Origin: Sinorhizobium meliloti 4H41
Lineage (GTDB): Bacteria > Pseudomonadota > Alphaproteobacteria > Rhizobiales > Rhizobiaceae
Assembly: GCF_000375585.1 (NCBI RefSeq)
Contig: NZ_AQWP01000016.1
Coordinates: 1 to 42,205, forward strand
DNA: 42,205 nucleotides
Reading direction: 5' to 3'
Shown: positions 1 through 8,174 of the stretch, piece after piece
How the letters are laid out: each line of letters begins with the position of its first letter
Position numbering within the stretch: the stretch's first letter is position 1
The notes under the pieces: generated by a model
Seen by the model: only the letters and a program-made list of their open reading frames with translations
What the model was told of the DNA's origin: nothing
The model's database searches: none
Program-made: the position numbers and the translations under genes

Positions 1-97
1 TGTAGAGCGACAATCTGGCTGAGATCACGTATTGCCGCACGTAACCATGCTCCCCGAGCTTCGCACGTTGCCTCATTCATTTTGCTCCCGTATTGGG

Positions 98-154
98 GCG
101 AAGGAGGCCGGGCGCGGAGATGGCAGGGGTTTCGCAGCGCCCGGCCTCCTTCGC
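98..154. repeat. Perfect 18-bp hairpin inside the insertion sequence
   Basis: An 18-bp arm (98-115) is followed after a 21-base loop by its exact reverse complement (137-154). The arms are very G+C-rich. It sits just downstream of the transposase stop codon, between the gene and the left end. It could act as a terminator or block readthrough from outside into the element. There is no T-run on either side, so intrinsic termination is uncertain. Confidence 0.75.
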
Positions 155-169
155 GTGCGCCACGGTGCC

Positions 170-1684
170 TCAGTGTGGCCTTGCAATCTGTTGGATCGGC
201 AGCTCCTTGTTCAAGGTGCCAAACAGCAACGCGTCCGCTTGTTCGCTGCGCCAGACCTTCAGCCGGCGCTGAAGTGTTCGAAGCAGTTTGTCGGGATAAT
301 CGCCAGGATACTCAGCCTGCAGTCGCGACAGAAGTTCACTGCCGGTTCGCCATGGTTCGGCTTCGAACCAATTTCTCAAGTCGGCAGTCGCCTTGACGAG
401 AGGGTCGGGACGCCGCCGCCCTCTTTTGGCTTTCACAGTCGGCCGATCCGTCGGCCGGGTAGCTCCGTCCTTCCAGGCAGTCCGCAAACTCGCCAGGAAC
501 AGGTCGATCGGCTGAGCTCCCCCGTCAGGGCGCATTGCCGGCGGAGTGTCGGCAAGCGCAGCGAGTCGCTCCTGCATGGCACGGATGTCACGCAATAGCA
601 CGACAGGATCGAGCCCGGCGTAGATTTCCTGCAAACGGGAGCGGACTACATCTGACGTGCGAGCGTCGGCAATCAGACGCTGATGCGGCGTGGCTGGCGG
701 ACTGTACGTCTTGCGCACACGAGCGCCATCGCGCTGCTTCGAGATTAATTTGAACGATGGCTGAAAGAAGTTCACGAACAACCGCGCCGATCGGTAGAGC
801 TTCGCTAGCAGCGTGGCGGCCTCCAGTCCCTCGAACCGACGATATCCGACCATCCTGCGCACCACGGCGCCATTCTTCTGCTCAACAAAGGCTTGGTCGT
901 TCTTGCGATAGGGACGGCAGCGCGTGAAGACGATGTTGGCGGCGTCACAATAGGCCTTCAGCGTCTCGTTCATGAAGACCGTGTCGTTGTCCGTGTCTAG
1001 GCCGAGAAGCGCGAAGGGCAGTTGCTTGCGCAATTCTGTGAGCACACTGCTCAGCAGCGTCTGTTCGCGAACCAGCAGCGGCGCACATTCCGTCCAGCCA
1101 GTAGCGATGTCGGTGAGTACGAAGGTTTGGATGAAGCTGCCGCGTGCCGAAGGGCCGCTATGGGCGACGAGATCCGCCTCAACAAAACCTGGCGCCGGAT
1201 TGTCCCAATCCGCCGACGTCCTAATGGGAATGCTCCGTCGCAGGGCGTGTGCCGCGGGTCGTCGTCGGGGATGTCCCGAACCTTCTCGGACCGGGCCCAG
1301 CGTCCTGTCGATCGTGGCCGCGCTCATCGCCAGCAATTTGCCACGGATCTCAGGCGCGAGATTAAAATGTCCGTGCCGTTCCATCGCCTCGACAAGGACG
1401 GGCAGCAACGCCTTCAGCCGCTTCCCGCAGACCCGGTCAGACGCCTCCCACAGCAATATGAGCGCATTGCGTTCCGCTTCATCGTAAACCCTTGGCCGCG
1501 CTCGCCGACCTGTAGGCTCTCTCTCGTGGCGCCGCAGCAGCCGCATCGCGTGCTTGCGGTGAAAGCCCGTGATGACGACGAACTCATCCAGAATTCTCGC
1601 CTTTTCCGCTCGCGTCGAAGCACGATAACGCTCCGAAACTGCCGCCGTCAGTTCTTTCCTTGTCGCCATGCTCAACTGCCCCAT
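170..1684 (-). CDS. DDE/integrase-core transposase
   Basis: A 504-residue transposase filling the insertion sequence. The N-terminal ~100 residues look like a helix-turn-helix DNA-binding region (basic stretch MRLLRRHEREPTGRRARPR). The middle is an rve-type integrase core: the acidic residues appear in EADLVAHSG, then LDTDND, then VEQKNG, which fit the D-D-E triad. The C-terminal part is basic and contains RRRLKVWR close to the end. The frame is intact, so the element may still be mobile. A second ATG five codons downstream (at 1669) could be the true start. I infer an ISNCY-like family. Confidence 0.85.
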   Translation of the reverse strand: MGQLSMATRKELTAAVSERYRASTRAEKARILDEFVVITGFHRKHAMRLLRRHEREPTGRRARPRVYDEAERNALILLWEASDRVCGKRLKALLPVLVEAMERHGHFNLAPEIRGKLLAMSAATIDRTLGPVREGSGHPRRRPAAHALRRSIPIRTSADWDNPAPGFVEADLVAHSGPSARGSFIQTFVLTDIATGWTECAPLLVREQTLLSSVLTELRKQLPFALLGLDTDNDTVFMNETLKAYCDAANIVFTRCRPYRKNDQAFVEQKNGAVVRRMVGYRRFEGLEAATLLAKLYRSARLFVNFFQPSFKLISKQRDGARVRKTYSPPATPHQRLIADARTSDVVRSRLQEIYAGLDPVVLLRDIRAMQERLAALADTPPAMRPDGGAQPIDLFLASLRTAWKDGATRPTDRPTVKAKRGRRRPDPLVKATADLRNWFEAEPWRTGSELLSRLQAEYPGDYPDKLLRTLQRRLKVWRSEQADALLFGTLNKELPIQQIARPH

Positions 1685-1833
1685 CGTCGCCCCTGTTCAT
1701 CCCCTCGGTAGGGAGCAAATTATGTGAGGCAACGGTTGAATATTCGGGAACAGTTTCGACGAGGCAATGCGCGTCTCATCTTGGTTGTCGCGCTGCACAA
1801 CAGTTTCATCGGCACCTATTCTGCTGGGATACC

Positions 1834-2013
1834 ATGGCCGATATGGTGTTCATCCGTATCGTGGTCTCGCCCGATAGTAATCCTACGCATGACGATGGGA
1901 CGGTCCTCAACTTCCTTGTCAATCCGGATGCGCGTTTGAATGACCGCCGGCCGATGGATCTGTTGAAGGCCTGCGATGTGAGACCGGTGGTCGAGGCTGC
2001 AACAAGTGCGTGA
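1834..2013 (+). pseudogene. Remnant resembling an Xre/MbcA/ParS-type antitoxin C-terminus
   Basis: About 59 codons starting at an ATG. The last 40 residues contain LNFLVNPDARLNDRRPMD followed by LLKACDVRPVVEAA. That pattern (a short loop with 'RxPxDLL' then a helix ending VVEAA) is typical of the toxin-binding domain of Xre/MbcA/ParS (DUF2384) antitoxins. The N-terminal helix-turn-helix is missing, no RES-domain toxin follows, and the region abuts the right end of the insertion sequence. I read it as the leftover 3' end of an antitoxin gene. The similarity is judged by eye and short, so the family call is tentative. Confidence 0.35.
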
Positions 2014-2221
2014 CGGCACCGCTCCCGCCGGCTGACCTCGCGTGATCCGTTGCGGCCGAATCCCGAAGGGGCGATCCTCCACGGGTGATCTCTTTGGAAG
2101 GGAGGGTCGTACCCAAGTCGATGACGCGCCATAAAACCGGTGCGGCATATCGGTGGAGCGGTGAGCCTGCTTGCTGCTGCCGGTTCGCGATTGCAACGCG
2201 GCCGTCGCGATCTTCTCCTGC

Positions 2222-3472
2222 CTAGATTACCAACTTGAGATGGCTGGACAAGACCAGGCCGGCGGCCCCGCGTAACGCGGTGTGACCTTCTCCGATCCCG
2301 TTCACCGTAATGGAAATCTCCTGGTTTGGCCGCTTCCTGACCAGTCGTTCGACATGCTGCCTGACGCGTTCGGCGGCGTCTGCACCGCCACCTGCGATGT
2401 CGCCGTGCAGGACATAGGAGTTGAGCGAGAGGGTCTGTTGCAGGTTCAGGATCCCGAACGCGACATTGCGGGTATAGCGATCGAGCAGAACATCGGCGGC
2501 CTCCGATCCTTCGGCGGCCTCTTTGACGAGGCGAGCGGAGGTGACACCTGCGGGGTTCGCCAAACCGAGCCGAGCCGCTTCTCTCCGTAGCCAGGGCAGG
2601 GCCGCGACGGTCTCCCAACATCCATGTTTGCCGCAGTTGCAGAGCTCGCCATCAATTTGAACCACCGTATGGCCAAGTTCGCCTCCGGAGCCAGCAAGCC
2701 CCCGATAAACCCGTCCGTCGATGTAGAAGGCTCCGCCCAACACTTCACCGGTGTAGATGGCCGCGAACGTCTGCTGGCCTCTTCCCGGTCCAAACCACCG
2801 GTCGCCGACGAGGAGTGCGCGGGGGTGGTGATCGATGACCACGGGAAGCGAAAAATGCGTCTGCAGGATGTCGACCAGGGGAAGGCCGCTCAGAACCGGC
2901 GCGAGATTGACCGCAAGGATCACGCCGTTATCGCTGTCGATCATGCCGCCAGAGGCAATGCCGATCCCGAAGGGCGCCTGTTGGGCCTGGGAGAGCGTTG
3001 CAGACAAGGTGTCCTTCATGATTGCCAGGAACGCATCCCTGTCTCGATGCGGATCGAATTCCGCCTTTGAGAGCGCATTGATCTCGCCGCTCAAAGTCAC
3101 CAGGCATGTCTGGATCCTCCCCGGCAAGAGAAGCACGGCGCCGAGCATCGGGGCTTCCGGATTAAAATATATCGGACGCGCCGGCTTGCCGCCCTTGAAG
3201 TCGGAGGGGACAGCGTCGCCTTCGACGAGCAGGCCCTCTTCGATCATCGGCTGGACGATGCCGGTTATCGTCGTCCGGTTCACGCCTGCCAGACGGGCAA
3301 GCTCCGCGCGGCTCTTGGGACCGTGGTCGTACAGCGCCTGCAGCACGCGGCCACGATTGATTTCGCCCAGCGTGGACTGTGAAACAAGCGTCACGTTGCC
3401 ACCGTCGCCAGCTTCCTTGTGGGAAGGACTGCGCTGCCCCAACGAATAAGGTGGTTGATTCTCGAATTTCAA
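2222..3472 (-). CDS. ROK-family transcriptional repressor
   Basis: A 416-residue sugar-responsive repressor. A winged helix lies at about residues 36-90 (TLGEINRGRVLQAL, then SRAELARLAGVNRTTITGIV). The ROK sugar-binding fold follows, with the zinc motif CNCGKHGCWE at about 278-287 and a preceding GELGH His. The segment where ROK kinases carry the catalytic Asp reads DHHPRA here, so kinase activity is unlikely and a repressor role fits. The start is TTG at 3472, supported by GGAG seven bases upstream; a GTG 26 codons later is an alternative. It is divergent from the sugar ABC operon at 3747 and most likely controls it. A paralogue with the same layout lies at 26327-27631. Confidence 0.9.
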   Translation of the reverse strand: MKFENQPPYSLGQRSPSHKEAGDGGNVTLVSQSTLGEINRGRVLQALYDHGPKSRAELARLAGVNRTTITGIVQPMIEEGLLVEGDAVPSDFKGGKPARPIYFNPEAPMLGAVLLLPGRIQTCLVTLSGEINALSKAEFDPHRDRDAFLAIMKDTLSATLSQAQQAPFGIGIASGGMIDSDNGVILAVNLAPVLSGLPLVDILQTHFSLPVVIDHHPRALLVGDRWFGPGRGQQTFAAIYTGEVLGGAFYIDGRVYRGLAGSGGELGHTVVQIDGELCNCGKHGCWETVAALPWLRREAARLGLANPAGVTSARLVKEAAEGSEAADVLLDRYTRNVAFGILNLQQTLSLNSYVLHGDIAGGGADAAERVRQHVERLVRKRPNQEISITVNGIGEGHTALRGAAGLVLSSHLKLVI

Positions 3473-3605
3473 CTTGCATCTCCGATTTGGCAGCTGGTCT
3501 TTCTAGCCTGTGAGCACTTGCTCGACCAGACGGGGCCTGCGCCCGCATCACAGGACCGGTCGAGAGCGGGTGAGGCCGCTACGCTGGAAACTCTGCGGCG
3601 ACTTC

Positions 3606-3639
3606 TTGACAGTAGCATAAGTTTGTGCGAAGTACAAAC
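3606..3639 (+). promoter_or_regulatory. Candidate promoter with overlapping palindromic operator for the sugar ABC operon
   Basis: A consensus -35 box TTGACA (3606-3611) lies 135 bases before the solute-binding protein gene. Its spacer and weak -10 region are overlaid by the dyad GTTTGT-N7-ACAAAC (3621-3639). A palindrome at that place is what one expects for a repressor operator. The divergently transcribed ROK repressor is the obvious candidate. The -10 is poor, so the exact promoter is uncertain. Confidence 0.45.
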
Positions 3640-3746
3640 AAACTGCTGCAAACGGCAGACGAGGGGTAACAATCTAAGTCGAGCAGGGCGCCAAACGCGT
3701 CCGGAAATCGATCGAGGTTGGATTACAGACAACTGAGGAGGCATTC

Positions 3747-5207
3747 ATGACATTTGATATCGGAAACATGTCGCGCCGGAACATGCTGAAGTCGGCGTCG
3801 GCCGCGGCGCTCCTGGCGTCAGGCGTCGGCGCGCTGGTGGCGCCACGGCGTGCTGCTGCCGCCGACACGGTACGGGTACTGTCCGTCGAAGACCCGTTCT
3901 TCTTCGCGATGAAAGCGATGATCCCGGAATACGAGAAGGAGACCGGCATCAAGGTCGAGCTGGAAAGCCTCTCCTATGATGCGCTGCAGACCCGCCTTGT
4001 CTCGGCCTTTGTCGCCAAGACGTCGGATGCAGACGTCATCGCCGTCGATCAGATGTGGCTCGGTCAGTATCTCGACAATGGCTGGATTATTTCGCTCAAC
4101 GACTTCATTGCCAAGGACAGCGACATCGATCTGTCAGACTTCATTCCCGAGGTTCTCTATTCTTCGAACATGTGGCGCGGGCAGATCGGCACGCTGCCGG
4201 TTGCGGCCTATGCGCAGGGCGTCATGTACCGCGAGGACATCTTCGACGAGTTCGGCATCGCCGTGCCGCCGGCGGAGAGCTCGGAAGACTGGACCTGGTC
4301 GAAATACCTAGAGACGCTGAAGGCGCTCGAAGGCAAGTCGTATGGCGGCAATTCGCTGTTCCCGACGGTGGTCTGTGGCTCGCAACCCTCGCCGATCACC
4401 CATATGTTCACCCAGCTTTCGGTGAGCCATGGTGCGAACTGGTTCAAATCCTTCCCGGGCGATCCGTGGGATTTCTCGCCGGAACTGACCGGTCCGGCCT
4501 GGATAAGGTCGGTCGAGATCTACCGGCAGCTCTACAAGCTCTCGCCGCCCGAGGCGATCAATTACGTCTGGTTCGATGCCGGCACCCGCTTTGCCAAGGG
4601 CGATATCGGCATGTTCTACTGGTGGACGCCGTATTTCTACCTGGTCAAGAATTCCGGCTACATGACCGGCAAGAAGTCGGATGTGATGGACAAATACGCA
4701 ACCGCCGCTTTGCCGAAGGCCGAAGGCCTGCCGCAGACCGTCAGTCTCGGCGGCTACAGCCTCGGCGTCCCCTCGAGTTCCGAGCGGCAGGAGGCGGGCT
4801 TCGCGTTCATCAAATGGGCGACGTCGAAGGCGACCCAGAAGAAAATGGCTCTCTGGCCGGACCTCAACTACCAGTTCTCCGACTTTGCCCGCGCCTCGCT
4901 CTACGAGGACGCGGAGGTGAAGGCGGTCTATCCTTACCTCGACGTGCAGTACGCGATGATGAAGCAGGGCAACGGCAAGATCACCCGCCCGCCGGTCCCC
5001 GGCTATACGGCCGTCGAGAGCGTCCTCGGCCTCACATTGAACCAGCTCCTGACTGGCAGCGAAGATCCGAAGACGGCGCTCGAGCGCACCAACGGCCTGT
5101 TCGAAAGCATCCTCAAGGGCAATCTGATGATCCCGTATCAGAAGGAAAGCTTCACGGACACGCTCGACGGGGCCAAAACCCTGATCAGCACGCTCAGCAA
5201 GGCGTAA
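3747..5207 (+). CDS. ABC transporter sugar-binding protein, Tat-exported
   Basis: A 486-residue family-1 extracellular solute-binding protein. The N-terminus carries a twin-arginine signal (MSRRNMLKSASAAALLASG, ending near AAAADTV), so export is probably by Tat. The mature part has the usual fold of carbohydrate-binding proteins (EYEKETGIKVELES, then TSDADVIAVDQMWLGQY). The ATG at 3747 is supported by AGGAGG six bases upstream. It is the first gene of an operon with two permeases, a dehydrogenase and an ATPase, controlled by the divergent ROK repressor. The substrate is not evident; a sugar, sugar alcohol or cyclitol is likely from the neighbours. Confidence 0.92.
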   Translation: MTFDIGNMSRRNMLKSASAAALLASGVGALVAPRRAAAADTVRVLSVEDPFFFAMKAMIPEYEKETGIKVELESLSYDALQTRLVSAFVAKTSDADVIAVDQMWLGQYLDNGWIISLNDFIAKDSDIDLSDFIPEVLYSSNMWRGQIGTLPVAAYAQGVMYREDIFDEFGIAVPPAESSEDWTWSKYLETLKALEGKSYGGNSLFPTVVCGSQPSPITHMFTQLSVSHGANWFKSFPGDPWDFSPELTGPAWIRSVEIYRQLYKLSPPEAINYVWFDAGTRFAKGDIGMFYWWTPYFYLVKNSGYMTGKKSDVMDKYATAALPKAEGLPQTVSLGGYSLGVPSSSERQEAGFAFIKWATSKATQKKMALWPDLNYQFSDFARASLYEDAEVKAVYPYLDVQYAMMKQGNGKITRPPVPGYTAVESVLGLTLNQLLTGSEDPKTALERTNGLFESILKGNLMIPYQKESFTDTLDGAKTLISTLSKA

Positions 5208-5278
5208 TAGAGTTCTCCTCGTGCCGGCGCGGCAATGCTCGCGCCGGCGAACCGAGTGAAGAAGAACTGGACCTTGAA

Positions 5279-6208
5279 ATGCACTCTAGAACTGTTCGCA
5301 TGCCACAGGCGCTTGCGCCTGCCCGGAGAAGCTTTATCCGGCGAAATCTGCCCTACCTGCTGATCGCACCTTCGGTCATCATGCTGCTGGCGCTGATCGC
5401 CTACCCGCTGCTCTTTGCGCTCAAATCGAGCTTTTATTTCTGGAACCTGCAGGTTGGGCCGCAGCCCTTGGCGTTTGTCGGCTTTGACAACTACGTCCAG
5501 GCCCTCAATGCCTTCGATTTCCGCGCGGCGCTCACCAACACGCTGATCCTGTCGGTCCTCGGTACCGCGATCGAGTTCGGGCTTGGGCTGGCAATTGCAC
5601 TCGTCCTGCTCAAGGCGCTGCCCGGCATGAATGTCGTGCGCGCGCTCCTGATCCTGCCAACCACGATCGCGCCGATCGTCGTCGGCTTTCTGTTTCGCTA
5701 TCTCTACGATCCCGGCGGCGGCCTGGTGACCTGGGTTCTGCAGTCTCTTTCGCTGCCCATTCCGGCGGAAGGTATTCTCGGCTCGCCCTCGACGGCACTG
5801 GCAGCCATCCTGTTCGTCGACATCTGGCAGTGGACGCCGTTCTTCGCCATCGTTCTCTATGCCAGCCTGCTTTCTGTTCCCGACGAAATCATCGAAGCCG
5901 CGCGCCTCGATCGCGCCTCGGCCTGGACGATCCTGATGCGCATCAAGCTGCCGCTCATCCGGCGCACCGCGATCATCATCGTCATGCTGCGCTTCATGCA
6001 GATCTTCAACACCTTCGACACCGTGCTGGTACTGACCCGCGGCGGACCGGGGACTTCGACGCGCACGCTCGGCTATTCGCTCTACGAGCAGGGCCTGGTG
6101 AACTTCAATGTCGGGCTGGTCAGCGCGATGACTTGGATCACGGTGCTGATCGTCAACATCATCGTCGCCCTCTACGTGTTCTTCGCCTTCGGCAATGAGG
6201 AGTGGTGA
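5279..6208 (+). CDS. ABC sugar transporter permease 1 (MalF/UgpA type)
   Basis: An inner-membrane permease of 309 residues from the ATG at 5279; an ATG seven codons later is also possible. There are six predicted membrane segments: about 28-50 (YLLIAPSVIMLLALIAYPLL), then a periplasmic loop, then five more ending with VLIVNIIVALYVFFAF. The EAA loop that docks to the ATPase is seen as DEIIEAARLDRASAWTILMR followed by IKLPLI. It lies 71 bases after the binding-protein gene and its TGA is followed at once by the start of permease 2, which indicates coupled translation. Confidence 0.9.
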   Translation: MHSRTVRMPQALAPARRSFIRRNLPYLLIAPSVIMLLALIAYPLLFALKSSFYFWNLQVGPQPLAFVGFDNYVQALNAFDFRAALTNTLILSVLGTAIEFGLGLAIALVLLKALPGMNVVRALLILPTTIAPIVVGFLFRYLYDPGGGLVTWVLQSLSLPIPAEGILGSPSTALAAILFVDIWQWTPFFAIVLYASLLSVPDEIIEAARLDRASAWTILMRIKLPLIRRTAIIIVMLRFMQIFNTFDTVLVLTRGGPGTSTRTLGYSLYEQGLVNFNVGLVSAMTWITVLIVNIIVALYVFFAFGNEEW

Positions 6209-6209
6209 T

Positions 6210-7040
6210 ATGTCAAGACGCACGACGTTCTACACTGCGCTTACCTATGCTGCTGGCCTCCTGTTCCTGGCGGTCTTCATCGGACCGATCATCTGGTTCC
6301 TGGCGCTCGCCATCCGTCCGGCCGAAACGGCGTTCGCGATGCCGCCGCAGCTCACCTTCGAGCCGACACACGATGCCTTTAGGCATATTCTCGTCGATCC
6401 AGGCACCAATGCGCCGCAACTGGTGAACTCTCTCATCGTGGCCATTGGCGCCGTGCTGCTCAACCTGCCGTTCTCGGTACCGGCGGCCTACGCGCTCTCG
6501 CGCTTCAAGCTGCGCGGCAAGAAGAACATCATGCTGTGGTATCTCGGGTTGTTGATGGCGCCGCCGATCGCCTTCCTGATCCCCTATTTCGTGCTGATCA
6601 ACCGAATCGGTCTGCAGGGCTCCTACTTCTCGATCGTGCTGGTTCTGCAGACGCTGACGATCCCGTTTTCGGTCTGGCTGATGAAGAGCTTCATCGACGA
6701 GGTCCCGGCAGAGCTCGAAGAGGCCGCCCGCGTCGACGGGGCCCGCTGGTATACGATCATGTGGCGGATCACGCTTCCGATCGTTCGCCCCGGCATCATC
6801 GTCACCTCGATGTTCGCCTTCGTCTTTGCCTGGAACAACGCGGCCTTTCCGCTGGTGCTGAGCTCTCGCGCGACCGCCACGCTTCCGATCGGAACACTCG
6901 GATATTTCGCCACGAGCGGCGTGACATGGAACTACATCGCCGCTGCGGCGGTGCTCGCGATGATCCCGCCAATGATCATCTTCCTGGTGTTCGACCGCTA
7001 CGTCGTCAGAGGCCTCACCTTCGGTTCGGTGAAAGGCTGA
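6210..7040 (+). CDS. ABC sugar transporter permease 2 (MalG/UgpE type)
   Basis: The second permease, 276 residues. I start it at ATG 6210 because GAGGAG lies seven bases upstream; the in-frame ATG at 6195 lies before that site and overlaps permease 1. Six membrane segments are visible, the first at YAAGLLFLAVFIGPIIWFLA. The EAA motif is AELEEAARVDGARWYTIMWR followed by ITLPIVRPG. It ends with a short cytoplasmic tail (RGLTFGSVKG) usual for this family. It forms the membrane heterodimer with the preceding gene product. Confidence 0.92.
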   Translation: MSRRTTFYTALTYAAGLLFLAVFIGPIIWFLALAIRPAETAFAMPPQLTFEPTHDAFRHILVDPGTNAPQLVNSLIVAIGAVLLNLPFSVPAAYALSRFKLRGKKNIMLWYLGLLMAPPIAFLIPYFVLINRIGLQGSYFSIVLVLQTLTIPFSVWLMKSFIDEVPAELEEAARVDGARWYTIMWRITLPIVRPGIIVTSMFAFVFAWNNAAFPLVLSSRATATLPIGTLGYFATSGVTWNYIAAAAVLAMIPPMIIFLVFDRYVVRGLTFGSVKG

Positions 7041-7056
7041 TCGCCCCCTTTTGAAT

Positions 7057-7068
7057 GGAGTAGAATTG
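7057..7068 (+). promoter_or_regulatory. Ribosome-binding leader TGGAGTAGAATT, copy 1
   Basis: The 12-base string TGGAGTAGAATT precedes the dehydrogenase start at 7070. The same 12 bases recur at 8160-8171 in front of the ATPase gene. Both contain GGAG placed for ribosome binding. The identity extends beyond the Shine-Dalgarno core. Confidence 0.55.
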
Positions 7069-7069
7069 A

Positions 7070-8095
7070 ATGAGCAAACTTCGCATGGGCGTCATCGGCG
7101 CCGGCCTTTGGGGCAACAACCACGCCCACACCTTCAACGTACTGCCGGAAACAGAACTCGTCGGCGTCTGCGACCTCGATGAGGGCAGGGCGCTCAAGAT
7201 GAAGGAGAATTTCATCGCGGCTGAGGCTTTCACCGACTACCACAAACTGATCGCCAGCGACCGCATCGACGCCGTGTCGGTGGCGACGCCGGACTTCACC
7301 CACACGCCGATCATCCTGGCGGCGCTGAAGGCCGACAAGCATGTCTTGAGCGAAAAGCCTTTGGCGACGACCGTCAGGGAAGCCGAGGAGATCGCCGAGG
7401 CGGCCACGAAGTCCAAGGGCAAGCTGATGATCGACTTCCACAACCGCGTGAACCCGATTCTGGCGCAGGTCCGCGACATGATTCAGGACGGTCAGATCGG
7501 CTTGGCAAAGCATGGCACCGCGCGGCTTTCGAACACGACGTTCGTGCCGTTCCAGATGCTGAGTTGGGCTGCGAAGTCTTCAGCGCTCTGGTTCCTGGGC
7601 AGTCATCTCGTCGACGTCCTGCGCTTCATCCTCGCAGACGAGGTTACCCGCGTTTACGCGGTTGCCCGTTCAGGCACATTGTCAGCCGGCGGCGTCGATA
7701 CAAAAGACTTCCACGTGTCGATCCTGGAGTTTTCAAAGGGTACGGTCGTGACCATGGAGAACAGCTGGATCCTCTCGCGCGACAACCCGTCTCTTGTCGA
7801 TTTCAAAATCGAGTTCGTCGGCGAGAAGGGCCAGATCCAGGCGGATCCAACCCATAACGGCGGTCTTCGCCGCGTCATGGAAGGCGGCCTGAGATACAAC
7901 GACTACATCGGCGTAACGCCCACCGGCACAACGCGGATCGGAGGCTTCGTGCAGGAGTCTATCGCCCGCTTCGTCGATAGCGTGGTGCGCGACGTCCCCT
8001 TGCTCGCCGACGCTAATGATGGCCTCGCCAACACAAAGGTTCTGGCCGCCATCGAGGAGTCGGTCGCCAACAGCAAACCCGTGAACGTCGGCTGA
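7070..8095 (+). CDS. Gfo/Idh/MocA-family NAD(P)-dependent oxidoreductase
   Basis: A cytoplasmic dehydrogenase of 341 residues. The N-terminal Rossmann fold has GVIGAGLWG (residues 8-16), followed by the dinucleotide-site acidic residue in VCDLDE. The family motif EKP occurs in HVLSEKPLATT. The C-terminal half is the alpha/beta substrate domain (GSHLVDVLRFI). Members of this family oxidise sugars, inositols or their derivatives at a secondary hydroxyl. Its place between permease and ATPase genes suggests it acts on the imported compound. The exact substrate cannot be read from sequence. Confidence 0.9.
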   Translation: MSKLRMGVIGAGLWGNNHAHTFNVLPETELVGVCDLDEGRALKMKENFIAAEAFTDYHKLIASDRIDAVSVATPDFTHTPIILAALKADKHVLSEKPLATTVREAEEIAEAATKSKGKLMIDFHNRVNPILAQVRDMIQDGQIGLAKHGTARLSNTTFVPFQMLSWAAKSSALWFLGSHLVDVLRFILADEVTRVYAVARSGTLSAGGVDTKDFHVSILEFSKGTVVTMENSWILSRDNPSLVDFKIEFVGEKGQIQADPTHNGGLRRVMEGGLRYNDYIGVTPTGTTRIGGFVQESIARFVDSVVRDVPLLADANDGLANTKVLAAIEESVANSKPVNVG

Positions 8096-8159
8096 TGTCG
8101 TAACCAACCCTCGCGGGGCATTCCAGTCCGGAGGACAGTTTGCCTCGCCTCTTGATGCT

Positions 8160-8171
8160 TGGAGTAGAATT
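8160..8171 (+). promoter_or_regulatory. Ribosome-binding leader TGGAGTAGAATT, copy 2
   Basis: This is identical over 12 bases to 7057-7068 and lies just before the ATPase start at 8175. The shared leader suggests the intergenic stretch was copied, or that both genes are tuned to the same translation rate. Confidence 0.55.
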
Positions 8172-8174
8172 ATT

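Larger units (their letters stand above)
66..1734. mobile_element. Insertion sequence with inverted ends, one transposase gene
   Basis: The element is delimited by an imperfect 24-bp inverted repeat. The left copy (66-89) and the reverse complement of the right copy (1711-1734) agree at 20 of 24 positions; both share GGGAGCAAA on the inner side and TGAGGCAACG on the outer side. Between them lies a single minus-strand transposase gene and a strong hairpin at 98-154. No target-site duplication is obvious in the bases just outside the repeats, so the exact termini may be off by a few bases. The layout (about 1.67 kb, one gene, integrase-like DDE enzyme) is that of ISNCY-type elements. The family name is from memory of protein style, not from a search. 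Confidence 0.8.

Noticed and set aside
4055..5270. Long open frame in front of permease 1, overlapping the solute-binding protein gene
   Set aside because: Only the part after 5279 has permease features; the upstream part is the wrong frame of the binding-protein gene.
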